The position numbers were made by a program, and so were the translations under genes. The notes under the pieces are model-generated. The model was not told the DNA's origin and did not search any database. It saw nothing but the letters and a program-made list of their open reading frames with translations. 64,000 bases of DNA from Plasmopara viticola (lineage: Eukaryota; Oomycota; Peronosporomycetes; Peronosporales; Peronosporaceae), in contig MBPM02000012.1 in assembly GCA_001695595.3 (NCBI GenBank), forward strand, positions 868,001 to 932,000. The letters are read 5' to 3'. Below are positions 13,042 to 25,203 of the stretch, in pieces (the stretch's first letter is position 1; each line of letters begins with the position of its first letter).

Positions 13042-13821
13042 ATGCCTAACAAGCGCATTATAGTCCTCCAAGAAAGTGATAACTAAAACTACTGGGAGTT
13101 CAACATGAGGGTGACCATGGCGCAGGAGGGTCTCCCGGGACACGTCATGGCCGTCAAGGAAGAAAGTAACGTCACGGAGGTGTGGCTATTTAATGATGCT
13201 AAGGCGCTAGGCATCATCGCTCAAGGCGTTGAGATCCAGCACTAGACCAACATTCGTCTGGCTACACGCGCTATGGAGGCGTGAATAACCCTTCGCGATT
13301 TCTACAATTGCTCGACCCTTTACAATTTCGTGGTGATGACTCGTCGACTACACGAGTTCAAGATGGAAAGTGGGACAAGCATGGTAGAGCATCTGGACTC
13401 TTTTGACGAACCAGTGGTGGAACTTCAGACTACGGGAGAGCCAATTAATGATTCACACCAGCTGGTGGTACTTCATAGTAATTTACCTTCGAAGTATGAC
13501 TTGCTTTCGTCGATTGTGGAAAATGCGAGGGACATTTCATTAATTGAAGTCAAGGAGAAGCTGCTCAAAGAAACAGAGAAGCTGCTCAAAGAAACAGAGA
13601 AGCTGCATAGAAAAGAAGCTACGGAAAAAACGTTTCACGAAGATGGAAATGGTAACAGATTTAAAGGTGGACGGGACAATGGACGAAAGTGTGGTCCTCC
13701 ACGAAATAACGGCGGATTCAAGGGCAAGTGCTTCAACTATGACCAGTTTGGACACACGAAGCGAAATTGCCCGACCGGTAAAAGATTCAACAGCGACGAC
13801 ACGGTGTCTGCTGCTGGGTGA
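13042..13821 (+). pseudogene. copia B gag
   Basis: From ATG 13,042 the gag is readable with an early stop. The longest open part is 13,330-13,821 (about 163 codons), with the UBN2-type motif TRRLHEFKMES and a C-terminal zinc knuckle reading CFNYDQFGHTKRNC, where the second cysteine of CCHC is tyrosine. A 21 bp unit at 13,555-13,575 is repeated exactly at 13,576-13,596, duplicating seven codons (EKLLKET). The missing cysteine and the stops indicate a non-functional capsid gene. Confidence 0.8.
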
Positions 13822-16800
13822 AGGAAATTCATCGAGATGGCTGATCGACAATAGAGTAACTTCCCACATGACCCCTCACAAAAAGGACTTGTTTGATTAC
13901 AAGGGCCCAGAAGCTAGCATCGAAGTTACGATTGCAGACGAGAAAAAGTTGCTCGCGAAAGGAGTCGGCACTGTAAAACTGACTGATTTCAACGAAATGG
14001 GCATTCGCATGACTAAATTCTGCACATTACCGGACTCGACAGAAGGTTACTGTCAGTTGAGGTTATGCGTGATATGAGTGTGGCGTTTTTGGGCTCGTCA
14101 TGCGTCATTTGGAACAAGAAATAAGCAATTGCGTCGGGTACAAAAGTTGGAAAGTCGTATTTTCTTTGGCTGTGAGCAAAAAGAAGCTTGTCTCGTTGAA
14201 TATTCCGGGGCTGACGATCAGTGGGAGCTTTGGCATGCACGCATGGGGTACCCCAGCAAGGATGCGTTGATCAGGACACAGCTATTAATTAATAATATCC
14301 CAGTTGTCAAGCAAAGTGTGGAAACATTGTGTGCCGGGTGTTTGTACGGCAAGCAGACGGTCACGGTGTTTCCGTCTTGTTCGATGACAAAGACACATGT
14401 ATGCTGGAGCCTGTTCACATAGATGTCATAGGTCCAACAAGTATTTTCTCGAAGATTCGTGCCAGGTACGCTCTTACGTTTGTGGATGATCAAGAGCAAG
14501 AGTGAAGTGGCTGACAAATTCAAAAATTTCCTGACCTAATACGAAAACCAGATGGGTGCACGACTAAGTGTTTGCGATTCGACGACGGAACCGAGTTTGT
14601 AAACAAGAAAATAGCTGAAACATGCCAAGAGAACGGCATTGTACACCAGCGCTCCGTTCCATACAGCCCTCAGCAGAACAAACTGGTGGAGCGTATAAAC
14701 ACGACTATCATGGAGAAAGCCCGCAGCATGTTTCACTACAATAGCGTTTCGACGAAATGGTGGGTGGAAGCGGTAAAATTAGCGGTTAATTTAATTAATC
14801 ACTTCAGCAAAACGGTCCATTCTGACATCACGCTTACGAGCTAGCTTTTAAATAAAGCCTCAAATGGATCACCTGCGCGTAATTAGTTCGCAACGCTACG
14901 CTCATACTGACGATGCGAAATGGACCGAATTGGAACCCAAGAGCTTCAAGTGTATGTTGCTAGGTTACGTAGAGAATGTCAAGGGCTATCGCGTGTTTGA
15001 CTTGGAGAATTCTACGATTAAAGTGACACGCTCTGTCAAGCTGGATGAGCGTAAGGCGGGCGGCAATTACGACACGCAAGAGATCAAGCCGGAACCAATT
15101 GTTTAAATAATGAAGGATGGTGATGAAGGCAATGTTCAGCAACCAGTGGATCGACAGCCAGTTCCGGACGATCCCATTGGAGCTGTCAAAGAGACAGTCG
15201 CGGATATTGAAATGGATGATGTGGATCGTACGCCAAGAGCCGTTGTACGGCGGCTAATGCTTTCTGAGAGCCCTGTACAAAACAGGCTTGAGCTAACGGA
15301 GTATCATCGACCGTTCCAAGTGCAACAAGAAGATCGTTTGCTGTTTCGGCCTGAAGTGGAGCGAACAAGAATAAGACATGAGCCGGTGCTAATGCTAAGA
15401 GACGGTTCCGACGGTAAAGCGTCGACAGAAGGCAGTCAGGGCCCGCCGACTCCGAAGCGTGCTAGGATCGACGAAGGCGAACGATTGAGGAAGCCGTTCC
15501 AGCCTACGCCGTGAGTTTTGACGATAATACGGACTCCTACGTATGCTCAAGCAATGGCAAGCAACGACGAATAGAATGGCATGAAGCAATGGATGGTGAG
15601 CTTCGCACTCATAAAGAGGATCAAACGTGGACATTTAAGCCACGAGGTAAACTTGGACGCACAATTGGATCACGACGGGTATTTCCCAGGAAGCGTGATC
15701 AGAATGGCGCTACTTTGCGATACAAGGCACGACTAGTCGCGAGAGATTTTAAGCAGAAGTATGGCGTCGACTTTTTCGAGACTGTTTCCCCGGCTCCAGA
15801 CACAAATTCGATCTAAAAAAATTTCGCACTTTATGCTGAATGCGACTATCAAATGGAACAGCTGGACGTCGACACGGCTTTTCGCAATAGCTTGATGATG
15901 GACAACGTTTTTGTGGAAGTTCCGCTTCGTGTGGACAATGCTCGAGGATACATATGTCAACTAAACAAGGCTATTTACGGACTGAAGATGGCAGCAAGTG
16001 CCTGGAACATGACAATACATCGTGTCTTCGTAAGGAATGGCTTGAAGAGTTGCGGGGGAGATCAATGTGTCTAAGCCAAGAAACTATAGAAGATTTTGCT
16101 TGCGTTGGGCTCTATGTGGATGACTTGATTATCGCAGCAAGAACCAGCAAAGAACTAAATCAAGCACAGGAAGTCTTCAAGAATGCTTTCGAGATGAAGG
16201 AGCTAGGTAAGGCGGAATTTATTTTAGGTACGAAAGTTGGTCACGACAGGTCAGCTGGAACATGATCAAACAGACTCGTTACATCGGCGACGTGGTCAAG
16301 CGATTCGGTCAATAACATGCCAAGAGCGCTGATAACCCATGTGTATCAGGATTGAAGTTGTCGTCAAAGCAGTCAACAACAACGGAAGAGGGACGGTCGA
16401 CAATGCGGTCAAAGCCCTATCGCTCTTTGATTGGTCGCTTGCTCTACATAACGACATGTACTCGGTCGGATATTGCTTACGTGGTGACACAGCTATCACA
16501 TTTTTGGAGAACCCAAGACTCCAACATTGGAGCGCAGCAATTCGAGTAGTTCGGTACATAAAGATACGCGTCAAATCGGTATCGTCTACCGAGGAAGTGA
16601 AAGCGTTGCGATTAAAGCAAACTCGGATGCAGATTGGGCACCAAAACGGATAATAGACGCTCGGTCTCGGGAATTATAGTCATGATTGCGAGCGCACCAG
16701 TCGTATTTAAGTCGAAGTACCAGCGGACAGTTGCGCTGAGCTCAGCAGAAGCTGAGTATATGGCTCTCGATTTATGCACACAAGAACTTCTTTGGACGCG

Positions 16801-17101
16801 GGCAATGCTATTGGACATGGATTAAGAGCAAATTGAAGGAGCACAGGTTTGGGAAGACAACCAAGGTGCTATTGCGTTGGCCGATAACGCCGGATGCCAT
16901 ACTAGGACGAATCTTGTGGACATCTAGCACCACTTAATTCGTAAGAACGTGCAAGAAGGACTGTTGAAGATTAATTATATCGACACGACGATTCAGCTTG
17001 CAGATATGCTGACGAAGGCACTTGAAATCAAGATGCTGAAGTATCTGCGCGAAGCCTTCGGAATCAAGACCAAGTCAGCACCAAAGCACACACAGCATTA
17101 G
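13822..17101 (+). pseudogene. copia B pol
   Basis: Protease near 13,840 (IDNRVTSHMT, so the catalytic DSG is lost); integrase 14,078-14,844 with WELWHARMG and YSPQQN; linker 14,864-15,514; reverse transcriptase from 15,560 with KARLVARDFKQKYGVDFFE and an intact YVDDLI box near 16,116; RNase H from about 16,610 to 16,825 (SSAEAEYMAL); end motif ADMLTKALE near 17,000. Multiple stops and frame changes (for example near 15,815, 16,075 and 16,310) kill the polyprotein. Confidence 0.85.
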
Positions 17102-17108
17102 CGATGAG

Positions 17109-17260
17109 TGGAAGTTCTATAATCACACAGCTGAATGCATGTTGAACAGGCGGATAGCGTCACAGTATTTTCGAGTACGTCACAGTAAGAAGTTTCATAA
17201 TAATTGCCGTTCATTGGTCTAGATAAATATATTCACTTTGGCTTTTATTTTTACTCAACA
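17109..17260 (+). repeat. 3' LTR of copia B
   Basis: Aligns with 12,865-13,010. It has a few extra bases near its start, so the left boundary is approximate. It ends CTCAACA at 17,260. Confidence 0.8.
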
Positions 17261-20160
17261 GGCACACTATGGTTTTGGCTGATAATTTTGATTTAGCTTA
17301 TCTTGTAAAGGACACGAATAATATAACATGGAAGTACAGCTTTTTTATCACAAGGCTAATTCCAACGATTTGGCTTGTGTGTCTTAATTGATCTCGATGT
17401 ACGAATCCGAGGACAGTACTAAAGCTGCTTGAGTCTATTATAACTTGTATTATTTTAAAGTACCTACTGCGCTCACAACTTCTGCTCGATTAAATACCCC
17501 GACCGATGGCTTACACTCGTATGCTGATTTAAAAATCGAAGCTAAAAAATCTTTTTGTATATGCGCGATGCTTTGAATGGAGTACTATTTCGTATTCGAT
17601 TGAGCGAAGGTGATGTGCTTTTCGCTACACAGCTTGCTACTAATTTAAACCTAACAACCTCTCTCAGCTATGCTTGACCTTAGATACAGCTACATTATCA
17701 ACTACGACCCGCGCTCCTCGCTTCATTATAGATAATGCTACGTTTTAAAAGGTAGCATCATATCCATTTGGTAAAATTCCATCTTTCCTTGCGACTGTAG
17801 GATTTGCTTGACTTATTCACTATTTCTCTAGTTTATCTGAGTTTTAGTGACATCGGTCATAGCGCTTTTATCTATCTCTATCCTGAGTGGTGCGGTCGCT
17901 GATATTGTTTTGTAAGTAGGTGGATTGGCTCAAAGCCGAGCCGGTATGCATAGATGAACTGCCACAATGATTCTTGCTTTATTATAAAGAGTAGCGTTTA
18001 CGATTAAAACATATCAAAGACGAGTTCTGTAATGTCTTAACATTGATCATGCTTTTACTCTATAAAAAAATAATATTAAGCTGATAAGTTTTCTTCAAAG
18101 CAACCAAATGGCACCACCAGCTGTCATCGAATTTTTAATTGTTGTAAACTCTTTGATGGTTGCTTCCTCATAATAATACCATCGACCAACTCCACCACAA
18201 AACGCTTGACAAAGTTGTTATCCACTGGTTACTCAGAGCCAACTTTTAACCATCATCAACAGCATTTGTCAACACTCTCTTCGTTTGGCGTAGCTTAGAG
18301 AAGCTACCCCCCTTAGTGACATCAGCCACCCTTAATTATGCTCAGTTAAATTTTAATTGATACCGCCAATGTATATGTTAGCATGTCCACAACAGAATGA
18401 CAGCTCTGGGAGAAAAAGCTGCTCAGAGAGCTTACAATGCTGGTTCCAAAACTGGTACAGCATCAATCCGCTTCTTTACTTACCAGTTCCAAAGATCATT
18501 CACAAAATTGGAAGCTGATGAAGTGATGTCCAAAAACGTTGACCAAATTAATTTCTTAGCCTCTTTGTAACCTTTTTCGAATTCCGTTTTGGATATCTAC
18601 AAGTCAATCACTGCTAACGGCATATTAGACTCTTTTTTATAGTATGCATCATGACGAAGTCTAGAACCACTCTTTAGAAGCTTTTAAGCGTTTAAAAAGG
18701 CTGACCATTCTTACCCTTGGTAAGCATGCGCACTAATACGTCGCTGAAAATGTTAGTTTTTCGTAATGCATTATTTCTGTATTTTTTGGAACATTGTATG
18801 AAAAAGGCAAATTTAGATTATGAGCTTTAGACGTAACACACTCTGTCTTCTGCAACAATTTATGAAAGCTCATTAATTGTTTGTTTTGCATCGCTTTATT
18901 ACAAAGGTTGCAGGAGCTGCTCCTCCTAATAGTTTAGAAAGAATATTGTCGCGAATGCAGGCCAGTGTCGTACACCATCTCGGGCGAACGCATTTAAATG
19001 AGATATTAAACTTTTTTGGAAACGGTGAAGTCGTTTCGCTTGGCTTAGCGTTATCATTTATTCGAGTATCAAATATCTAAGAAAGATCGACAAGTCATGA
19101 TCACTGGTGATTGGTTGGATAAGATTTGCCTTGATAATTTTATTTGCAAAGTGTGTTAGAGAGCATCCAAAAATTAACGATGCTTGAAACATAGCAAATG
19201 TTAACTTCAGCTCGCTTAAAAGTAATTTATCAATTATAAGCTCTTCAATCAGTGAGTACTGTTTGCAATCAATCTCTTTCAGCGATCGTACTATGATGGA
19301 GCTATCATCATTGATGCTTTGCCCCAGCTGAACAAAAGCGAGAAATTACTTTCCTCTGCGATGCATATTACGCAACAAGGTATAGAAATGATTTATCGAA
19401 TATGAATTATCATATCCGTGGCGAAATAGATATGACAAAGAAGTAGAGTACTAATTGTATATTGGATCCCACGTGTATAAAACTAAGAGAGTAGATTATT
19501 TGAGCAGCTTTTCGTTACTAAAGTCATCAATTTCCAAAATTGAGATTATTCAAATCATTTACGGGCCAAGCAAAATCATTATAAATCAAGATCGTGTATT
19601 TTAATCATGGATGTCCTCAGAAAATTTTATTGATGTCACACTTGGATATAACTTTCTCGTTCAGACCAATTGAACGTAGACCCTCTACTTCCGCTCAAAT
19701 TTAAATAGAGCACGGAGCCAAATCTCCCTTAAGGCTGACATACATAAGGAGGTGATCTTGAAAGATGCTCAATGGGATTATTTGCCAATTTTAAATGATT
19801 GGAGGCGATCGCTCATTTTTAAAATCTTATTTACTAGCTCTAATGATCTCAAGTGACAGCATAGTTAACATCTGGGGATAACCGCGACAACAATAGTGCT
19901 GGTTACGGTGTGCAAGACATAAGTCTAATGTAAAGTGATTGTAGTTTTGATACTCGATATGCAAACTTTCTTGCCACTCATATTGTGAAATAGGATTACA
20001 GTATTGGATTACTTAAATGTTAGTGATGGCCATTGCTAAAAGAATAACTTGCCGTAGTGCACCCGTAGTTACCCTTGTATATATATGTGATGTGAACCGC
20101 ACGCACTTAATAATGTAATCCCAGCACTCAATATCACCGTGAATGCTGTGTGAACTTGGA
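17261..20160. other. AT-rich intergenic stretch
   Basis: No recognisable gene or mobile element. A small protein-like ORF of 57 codons starts at ATG 18,397 and ends at 18,570. It is rich in Ala, Lys and Phe and has no obvious homologue. A 67-codon ORF lies at 18,877-19,080. Both may be chance or remnants. Confidence 0.4.
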
Positions 20161-20164
20161 TTCA

Positions 20165-21475
20165 ATGCGATTTGTTATTTAAGTCGTTTGGATTCCAGTG
20201 TCTCGGTAAGCATGTCGGCAAATTGTTCCTCCGTCGATACATAAATAACGCGATGGTTTTCCGAATCACGTTTTCTCGAATAAAGTGGTGGCAGATGTCG
20301 ACGTGACGTTGTAGCTCGCATTGCTAGCAAATCCAAGGACAAGAACTTGATTATTTCTTGAAGCATCATGTCTCCCACTTGCTCGCAATCGAGGATCTAA
20401 AGTATCGCGCGATCCTAGAACTCTTCTCGGATGCACAGCTTAAGCCATATACTCTGCTTCGCCGAAGTTGGAGCCACCTTATACTACAAAATTACCGGTG
20501 CACCTTCAATCCTTACTGTACTTCATAAGGCTGATCACCAGCCATCACTGTTGCCTTTCCAGTCTGCTTTTGCTTACGCTGCAGCTTAAATGTCGCGACC
20601 ACTTCCATCGTGGGTCATTGTCTAGCCCCTTGTTGTCTTGAGTGTCGAGGCCCGCAAATTGCAGCCTCTCAATGCTGCTGACGTGGACGTTCTAAAAAAC
20701 GTGATAGTGTGGTGACCACTTATGCCACATCAAGGCGCGTACATAATTTGATGTACAACGAGCACCCTTTTAATGATCGATATGGCTTCGACTGCATGTC
20801 TGCTTTCTCGCTATCTGTCGTTAGTGATTGCAACTTCATTTGCTTCAAGCCCGTCTCACATAGAACTACAACTGATGTTGCATCTTGCTGTCTGAATTTG
20901 CTTACCACGTCGTCAATGTATCCAATTAGTCGAATCGTTAGTGTTCTACCGTCGCAGTCGTGGTCAATCTTCAATCCGGGAATAAACTTAGTCGTGCCCA
21001 AAGCCTGTATATGCAACAACTTATTACAATTTGCTTTAATATTCTAAAATTCCTGCTCGTGCTAGCAATGATCACACCATTAATGTTACCGAACACGTTG
21101 ATGTACAGGCCGCTAACAACCTTAATGTAGACGCATTGATCCACTCTGCTATCTTAAAATTTCAAAGGCATAAAATGAGCTTATATTGTCTTGATCTACG
21201 TACTAGCAGCCCGTAAGTCGCCTACTTACCTGCATATCAACTTTTGTGAATTAGCAACACCATACAAAACATCTATATATACGCGCTTCTTGAGATCACT
21301 GTTCGATAGATACAGTGTCGACATTAAATTGCTCCATAAAGTAATCCTAATAATGCCAACGCAATCCTGCTGGACATCAGATTGCCACCGACGAGTCCAT
21401 CTCGAAAAAAAAGCACCAAACTTCGACCGCAAAAAGTCTGATCTGGAAGCGCACCACTTGTTTATGCTTGATCTA
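20165..21475 (-). mobile_element. Truncated copia element F (minus strand)
   Basis: On the minus strand from 21,475: a reverse transcriptase start (KFG..FF, as in KQKFGVDFFE), NSDLKKRVYIDV near 21,300, a 99-codon open stretch at 21,019-20,720 containing IDHDCDGRTLTIR and SKPYRSL, an RNase H region near 20,450, and the terminal motif ADMLTETLESKRLK at 20,210-20,175. Gag, protease and integrase are absent and no LTR is recognisable. It is a 5'-truncated copia remnant. Confidence 0.75.
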
Positions 21476-21564
21476 CTTCTTATAAATTAATTGTCTAGTT
21501 TAGTAAGCCTAAATATCAAAAGAGTGGCTTAGACAGCCGTGCCAAACTCGCCATCTCCTTTTTA

Positions 21565-21800
21565 ACAATGCCATCCAAGAGAAGTAAAAAATCCTGGTTA
21601 GTGAGATTATTTTCAGTGGGAGTTTGTCATGCGAATGTACCTACCAAGACGTGCAGGTCCTGAGTCGAAGATGACCGAGACATGGGTAAAGGATGCGAAG
21701 GCGCTTAGTTGTATTGCTCAGGGTGCAATGATTTGTCATCGCATCATATTTTGTGTAATTACGACGGCGGTTATTGCTTGAAGCACGTTGTCGACTTTCC
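21565..21800 (+). mobile_element. copia gag fragment (plus strand)
   Basis: Matches the gag start of copia B and C. A region equivalent to the WEFN start lies near 21,620, and the segment equivalent to DAKALGIIAQGVEIQH near 21,695-21,745. Only the first part of gag remains. It lies about 90 bp from, and in the opposite orientation to, fragment F, so the two are not one element. Confidence 0.5.
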
Positions 21801-21889
21801 GCAATGCACAATTGTGTGTCACAGACATTAGACGAGCCACTCGACGAGAGTCGTCAGCTTGCAATTCTTCTAGATGATTGCCAAGAACC

Positions 21890-23000
21890 CAGGCTACATC
21901 TTCATCGCTACAGGCGACATGAAGATGCTTGGCATTAGCAACTATGTCCCAGCAGATCTAACAGAAAATGTTGTATTAGCAAGTGCAATGACATTTTTAA
22001 TGTATATCTTGTCCGCGTAAGGGAAATTTCCATTGCGAGAACATTGCCTCATTTAATGTACTCGACAGCACAAAATCACTTTGACAATTAGCTTTCGACA
22101 GCACGCTCCGTGGATCAATCATGACTAGAAACAAATAAAGCATATGTGGGGATACATCGGTATGACACTTTATAAAATCTTTCGATTTGGACCTATTCCC
22201 CTCACCGAGACCATCCATGCACAGCGAGTATGCATTAAGCGATATGTTCGCTTTGAAATTGATTGTTTATCAAGAAGGTCTTGTATTAGAGCTGCTTTGA
22301 TAGTTTCCGATGTTCAAATAAAAGGCCTGCTAACGCCTTTCAAATTGTAGCTATTCGCATGGAAATATACAAGGCTCAGAAAGAGAAATTAAAAGAAAAG
22401 ATCGTTTGGCACTTTGGCACAATGCTGCTGTCAGCTGACTCCTCATACAGTTCCAGCAGATCGTATTTTCATAATGTTGGCCACATCGATAGTAACGCAC
22501 GTATCGGTTATTCACGCTACAACGCCGCTATAAGGTCATGTTGCTTAACTGGTTTGGTATAAGTAGTTTATTAATTTAAAAGCCTGACAGACCTATTGTC
22601 TCGATTGAAAATGGGAAAAGTATTCGCGCGAATTTAAGCTTAAAATTGCTGATGCTTTCAAATTATTTTTAACCCTTATCGTAACACGACAGATATTTGC
22701 GGCATTAAGGTACTGAAGAAGATTATTGTGTACGACGTCAATGCTTCGGAGCCAAAACCAATAATGAATTACTTTGGAGCCAATTGGCTACGACTGGAGC
22801 GCATCCTGATATCATCGGTGTCATAATCATTGACAATTATTTGGCTTCCTTGCGATATTTGAACTTTACACCACCTCTAGAAAGCACATTAATTAGACTA
22901 TCCTACTTTTTAAGTCACACTTTTCGAGTGCAGCAATGAGAATGCTTTTTGTCAACATATGTTTATACACAACAAGGCGCGCAAAAAGCCGATAAATCTA
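21890..23000 (+). repeat. Unidentified remnant, copy 1 of a dispersed pair
   Basis: Similar to 35,570-36,770. The clearest anchors are near 21,900-21,950 (AGATGCTTGGCATTAGCAAC) against 35,600-35,630, and near 22,935-22,955 (GCAATGAGAATGCTTTTTG) against 36,685-36,705. Short protein-like frames survive, for example GYIFIATGDMKMLGISNY at about 21,890 and KIIVYDVNASEPKPIMNYF near 22,710. The family is not recognised. It could be a decayed gene or a decayed non-LTR or DNA transposon. Confidence 0.35.
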
Positions 23001-23756
23001 AATCGTCAGCCAACTTTGAGCTAATTCAGTGCAAAGATTCTGGCTAATAAGTGTTGTTGCTTAAGTGTTGAAATAATGAAAATGTATGGTGTTGGCACGA
23101 TCAATTCTCATAGTGCATTTTCTCCATTTTGGACGCAGTTGCTAATGCTCGACAAGAGGGCTACGCAATGAGACGAGATTATAATTGCTAAATTGTGGAG
23201 GCGGGAAGGCAACAACGCTATTCGGCGAGCTTTTATGAACATGAGCAAGCATTGATAAAAACCGGGTAATCAAAATCGCTGATTCAAGAACAGGAATCCA
23301 ATTGCTGTGCTTATTGCCATCCATCAGCTCGCTAGACTACGCATGCTGTGGTTCCACCATGACTGCATTGCCCATTTTTTCGATCTGATGGACTTCCAGG
23401 AATTGGACACCGGCTCTGTTTATGTCGCATTCAGCCATGAGAAACCATTTTAAGACTGTCTTAAACCTGAGCTACGTGAGTATATTCGGCAGCATCAGTA
23501 TAAAATATTCATCCGACTTTGAAGTTAAAGTTCTTAAGTTTGCACGTTTGCATACTTTGTTCGTTCAAACACAAATGGTGTAGTGATGTAATGGCTCTAG
23601 TTTTTTTTACGAAAGCTTTGTTTGCTTCCTACCAAATGATTTTCTCGAAGTCAAGGAGAGCGCCAATGACGTGCTGTAACGCACTTATTATAGCTTTATC
23701 CATCAAGCGTTTTATAGAAGCTTTTTGTTATAAGTGTTTGTAACGTTTACTATTGA
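23001..23756. other. Intergenic stretch, no gene recognised
   Basis: AT-rich with short ORFs only. I see no domain, LTR or repeat match here. Confidence 0.4.
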
Positions 23757-24081
23757 TGTAATGTATTACGTTTTCGCGTTGCCAAGTAATGCACGTGCTA
23801 GGCTCAGTTTGGCTAGTCCACGGCATGGAGTGGTGTCCGCATACGTCGAGTCTCGTTCGGCGGGCAGTGCAGCCAGCACCGAGGTCGTGAGGGTCTCCCA
23901 TTATTTTGTTTAGCTCTGACTTGGTAAGAGCCCAGGTGGCGCACTGGTGCTGGAGACCGTCGCGTCGAAGGTGAGACTCGTTAGAGACCTGCAGATGCCC
24001 AGGAGCACCTGCCCGAAGCGCGCGAGCATTTAGCCCCCGCGCTTGGAAGGAGGGCGTCACCCCAACCTTTTCCGAAGCTTT
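23757..24081. repeat. GC-rich dispersed repeat, copy 1
   Basis: A GC-rich island of about 325 bp in AT-rich surroundings, highly similar to 55,394-55,697. It starts TGTAATGTATTACG, a short palindrome. The heptamer CTATTGA stands immediately left of it and again just right of the matching region (about 24,085-24,092), a possible target-site duplication. The minus strand is open for 123 codons (24,099-23,728). In copy 2 a deletion of about 20 bp breaks that frame. It could be a solo LTR or a short non-autonomous element. Confidence 0.65.
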
Positions 24082-24974
24082 GCTATTGATATCAAGCATT
24101 ATTTTTATTTTTCGGTAATTCGTTATTAGATTGGAAAAGAAGCTTTTTTAGACGGAAAGGTGGTGGTACAGGTTACAATCAAAGTTTTAGGGTTTATGAA
24201 AAACAAATAATCAATCATTTAATACGGTCAGACTCAATCGACTCTTCCCATTACGAGGAGCGACCGTTTTGAAAATGAGAGCACGATTGTAACTCTAGTT
24301 GTTTTTATGGTTCTCATTAGCGCATAGATGTGACTGCAGATTTTTTACTATGACCTCGAACCATTGTTTATTGCACTCAAGCTTTGGATCGACAGGCAAA
24401 AAAATTAGACTTTTAAAGTACGTACAAAGGTGTAGAGAAATGACTTCAATCAAAGCTTCAAGAGTAAAAACGAATGTATAACAGCTTCAAGATTGCTTTC
24501 CATGTCCCAAATCTCATGGCAATGGACCGTGTGCAATAACAGAAGTGGCCATATTTTACGGCTCTTTTCTTATACAGGCTCGAGTTTTTATTCGACATCA
24601 GTGTTTTAATTCCAACCGCTTTGTTATTTGTTCGTGTTCGTAAAATTGACGTATCCACCAGCGAGAATGAAAGCGGGTTCAAAAACGCAAAGTCACAAGA
24701 GCTTTTCGAATTCAGGAAGATCGAGCTTTATATCAACAAACTTATACATTGGGTATTATTGATGGATTTGACGCGCGAAAACGGGTACTTCAAACTCCAA
24801 TACCACTATTTGCTAACACATCTCTTAATAAAGATTTTTAAAACAAGATTCAATAAGTACAAACATTCATTGCCATCTTCTTAAAAAAACATTTGACAAG
24901 GAAGATGCATGTACATTTGGATACCGGGTTCAAAGAATGTACTGGAATATCATACCAGGCACAGATTATTATGC
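24082..24974. other. Intergenic stretch, no gene recognised
   Basis: AT-rich. The longest frame is 87 codons at 24,621-24,884, lysine- and leucine-rich with no recognisable motif. Nothing else is visible. Confidence 0.4.
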
Positions 24975-25139
24975 TCAAGCCTCGTTGTGTTTGTCAAAGT
25001 CCCCCATGCACAACATTCGCACGTTGATGCCCACTGCAGATGCAGACAGCGACTGCGAGTAAGCCGCAACGTCTTTGAAACGTGAGCCTGCATAATCCGC
25101 CACTTTAACAGCCTTTGTCAGCTGAGTGATCAATTTACA
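24975..25139 (-). pseudogene. Coding-like fragment downstream of CRN 1
   Basis: A 54-codon open stretch on the minus strand ending in TGA at 24,975, with a protein-like composition (contains KVADYAGSRFKDVAAYSQSL). It has no start codon of its own and begins about 65 bp past the stop of the CRN gene on the same strand. It could be the end of a decayed neighbouring gene. The family is not recognised. Confidence 0.25.
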
Positions 25140-25203
25140 TCAAGTCAAGTGATTAATAACTAAACTTATAATTATCGGGTACACATCTGAACTCGAAACT
25201 ATA

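Larger units (their letters stand above)
12865..17260 (+). mobile_element. Ty1/copia retrotransposon B
   Basis: Complete but inactive copia element: 5' LTR 12,865-13,010, gag from ATG 13,042, then protease, integrase, reverse transcriptase and RNase H in Ty1/copia order, ending in the 3' LTR 17,109-17,260. Flanking pentamers are GGCCC (12,860-12,864) and GGCAC (17,261-17,265), a target-site duplication with one mismatch. Several stops and frameshifts interrupt gag-pol. It belongs to the same broad family as copia C, with a shorter LTR of about 150 bp. Confidence 0.88.

Noticed and set aside
23930..24010. tRNA-like or SINE origin of the GC-rich repeat
   Set aside because: A few tRNA-like words are present, but no convincing A and B boxes at proper spacing and no A-rich tail.
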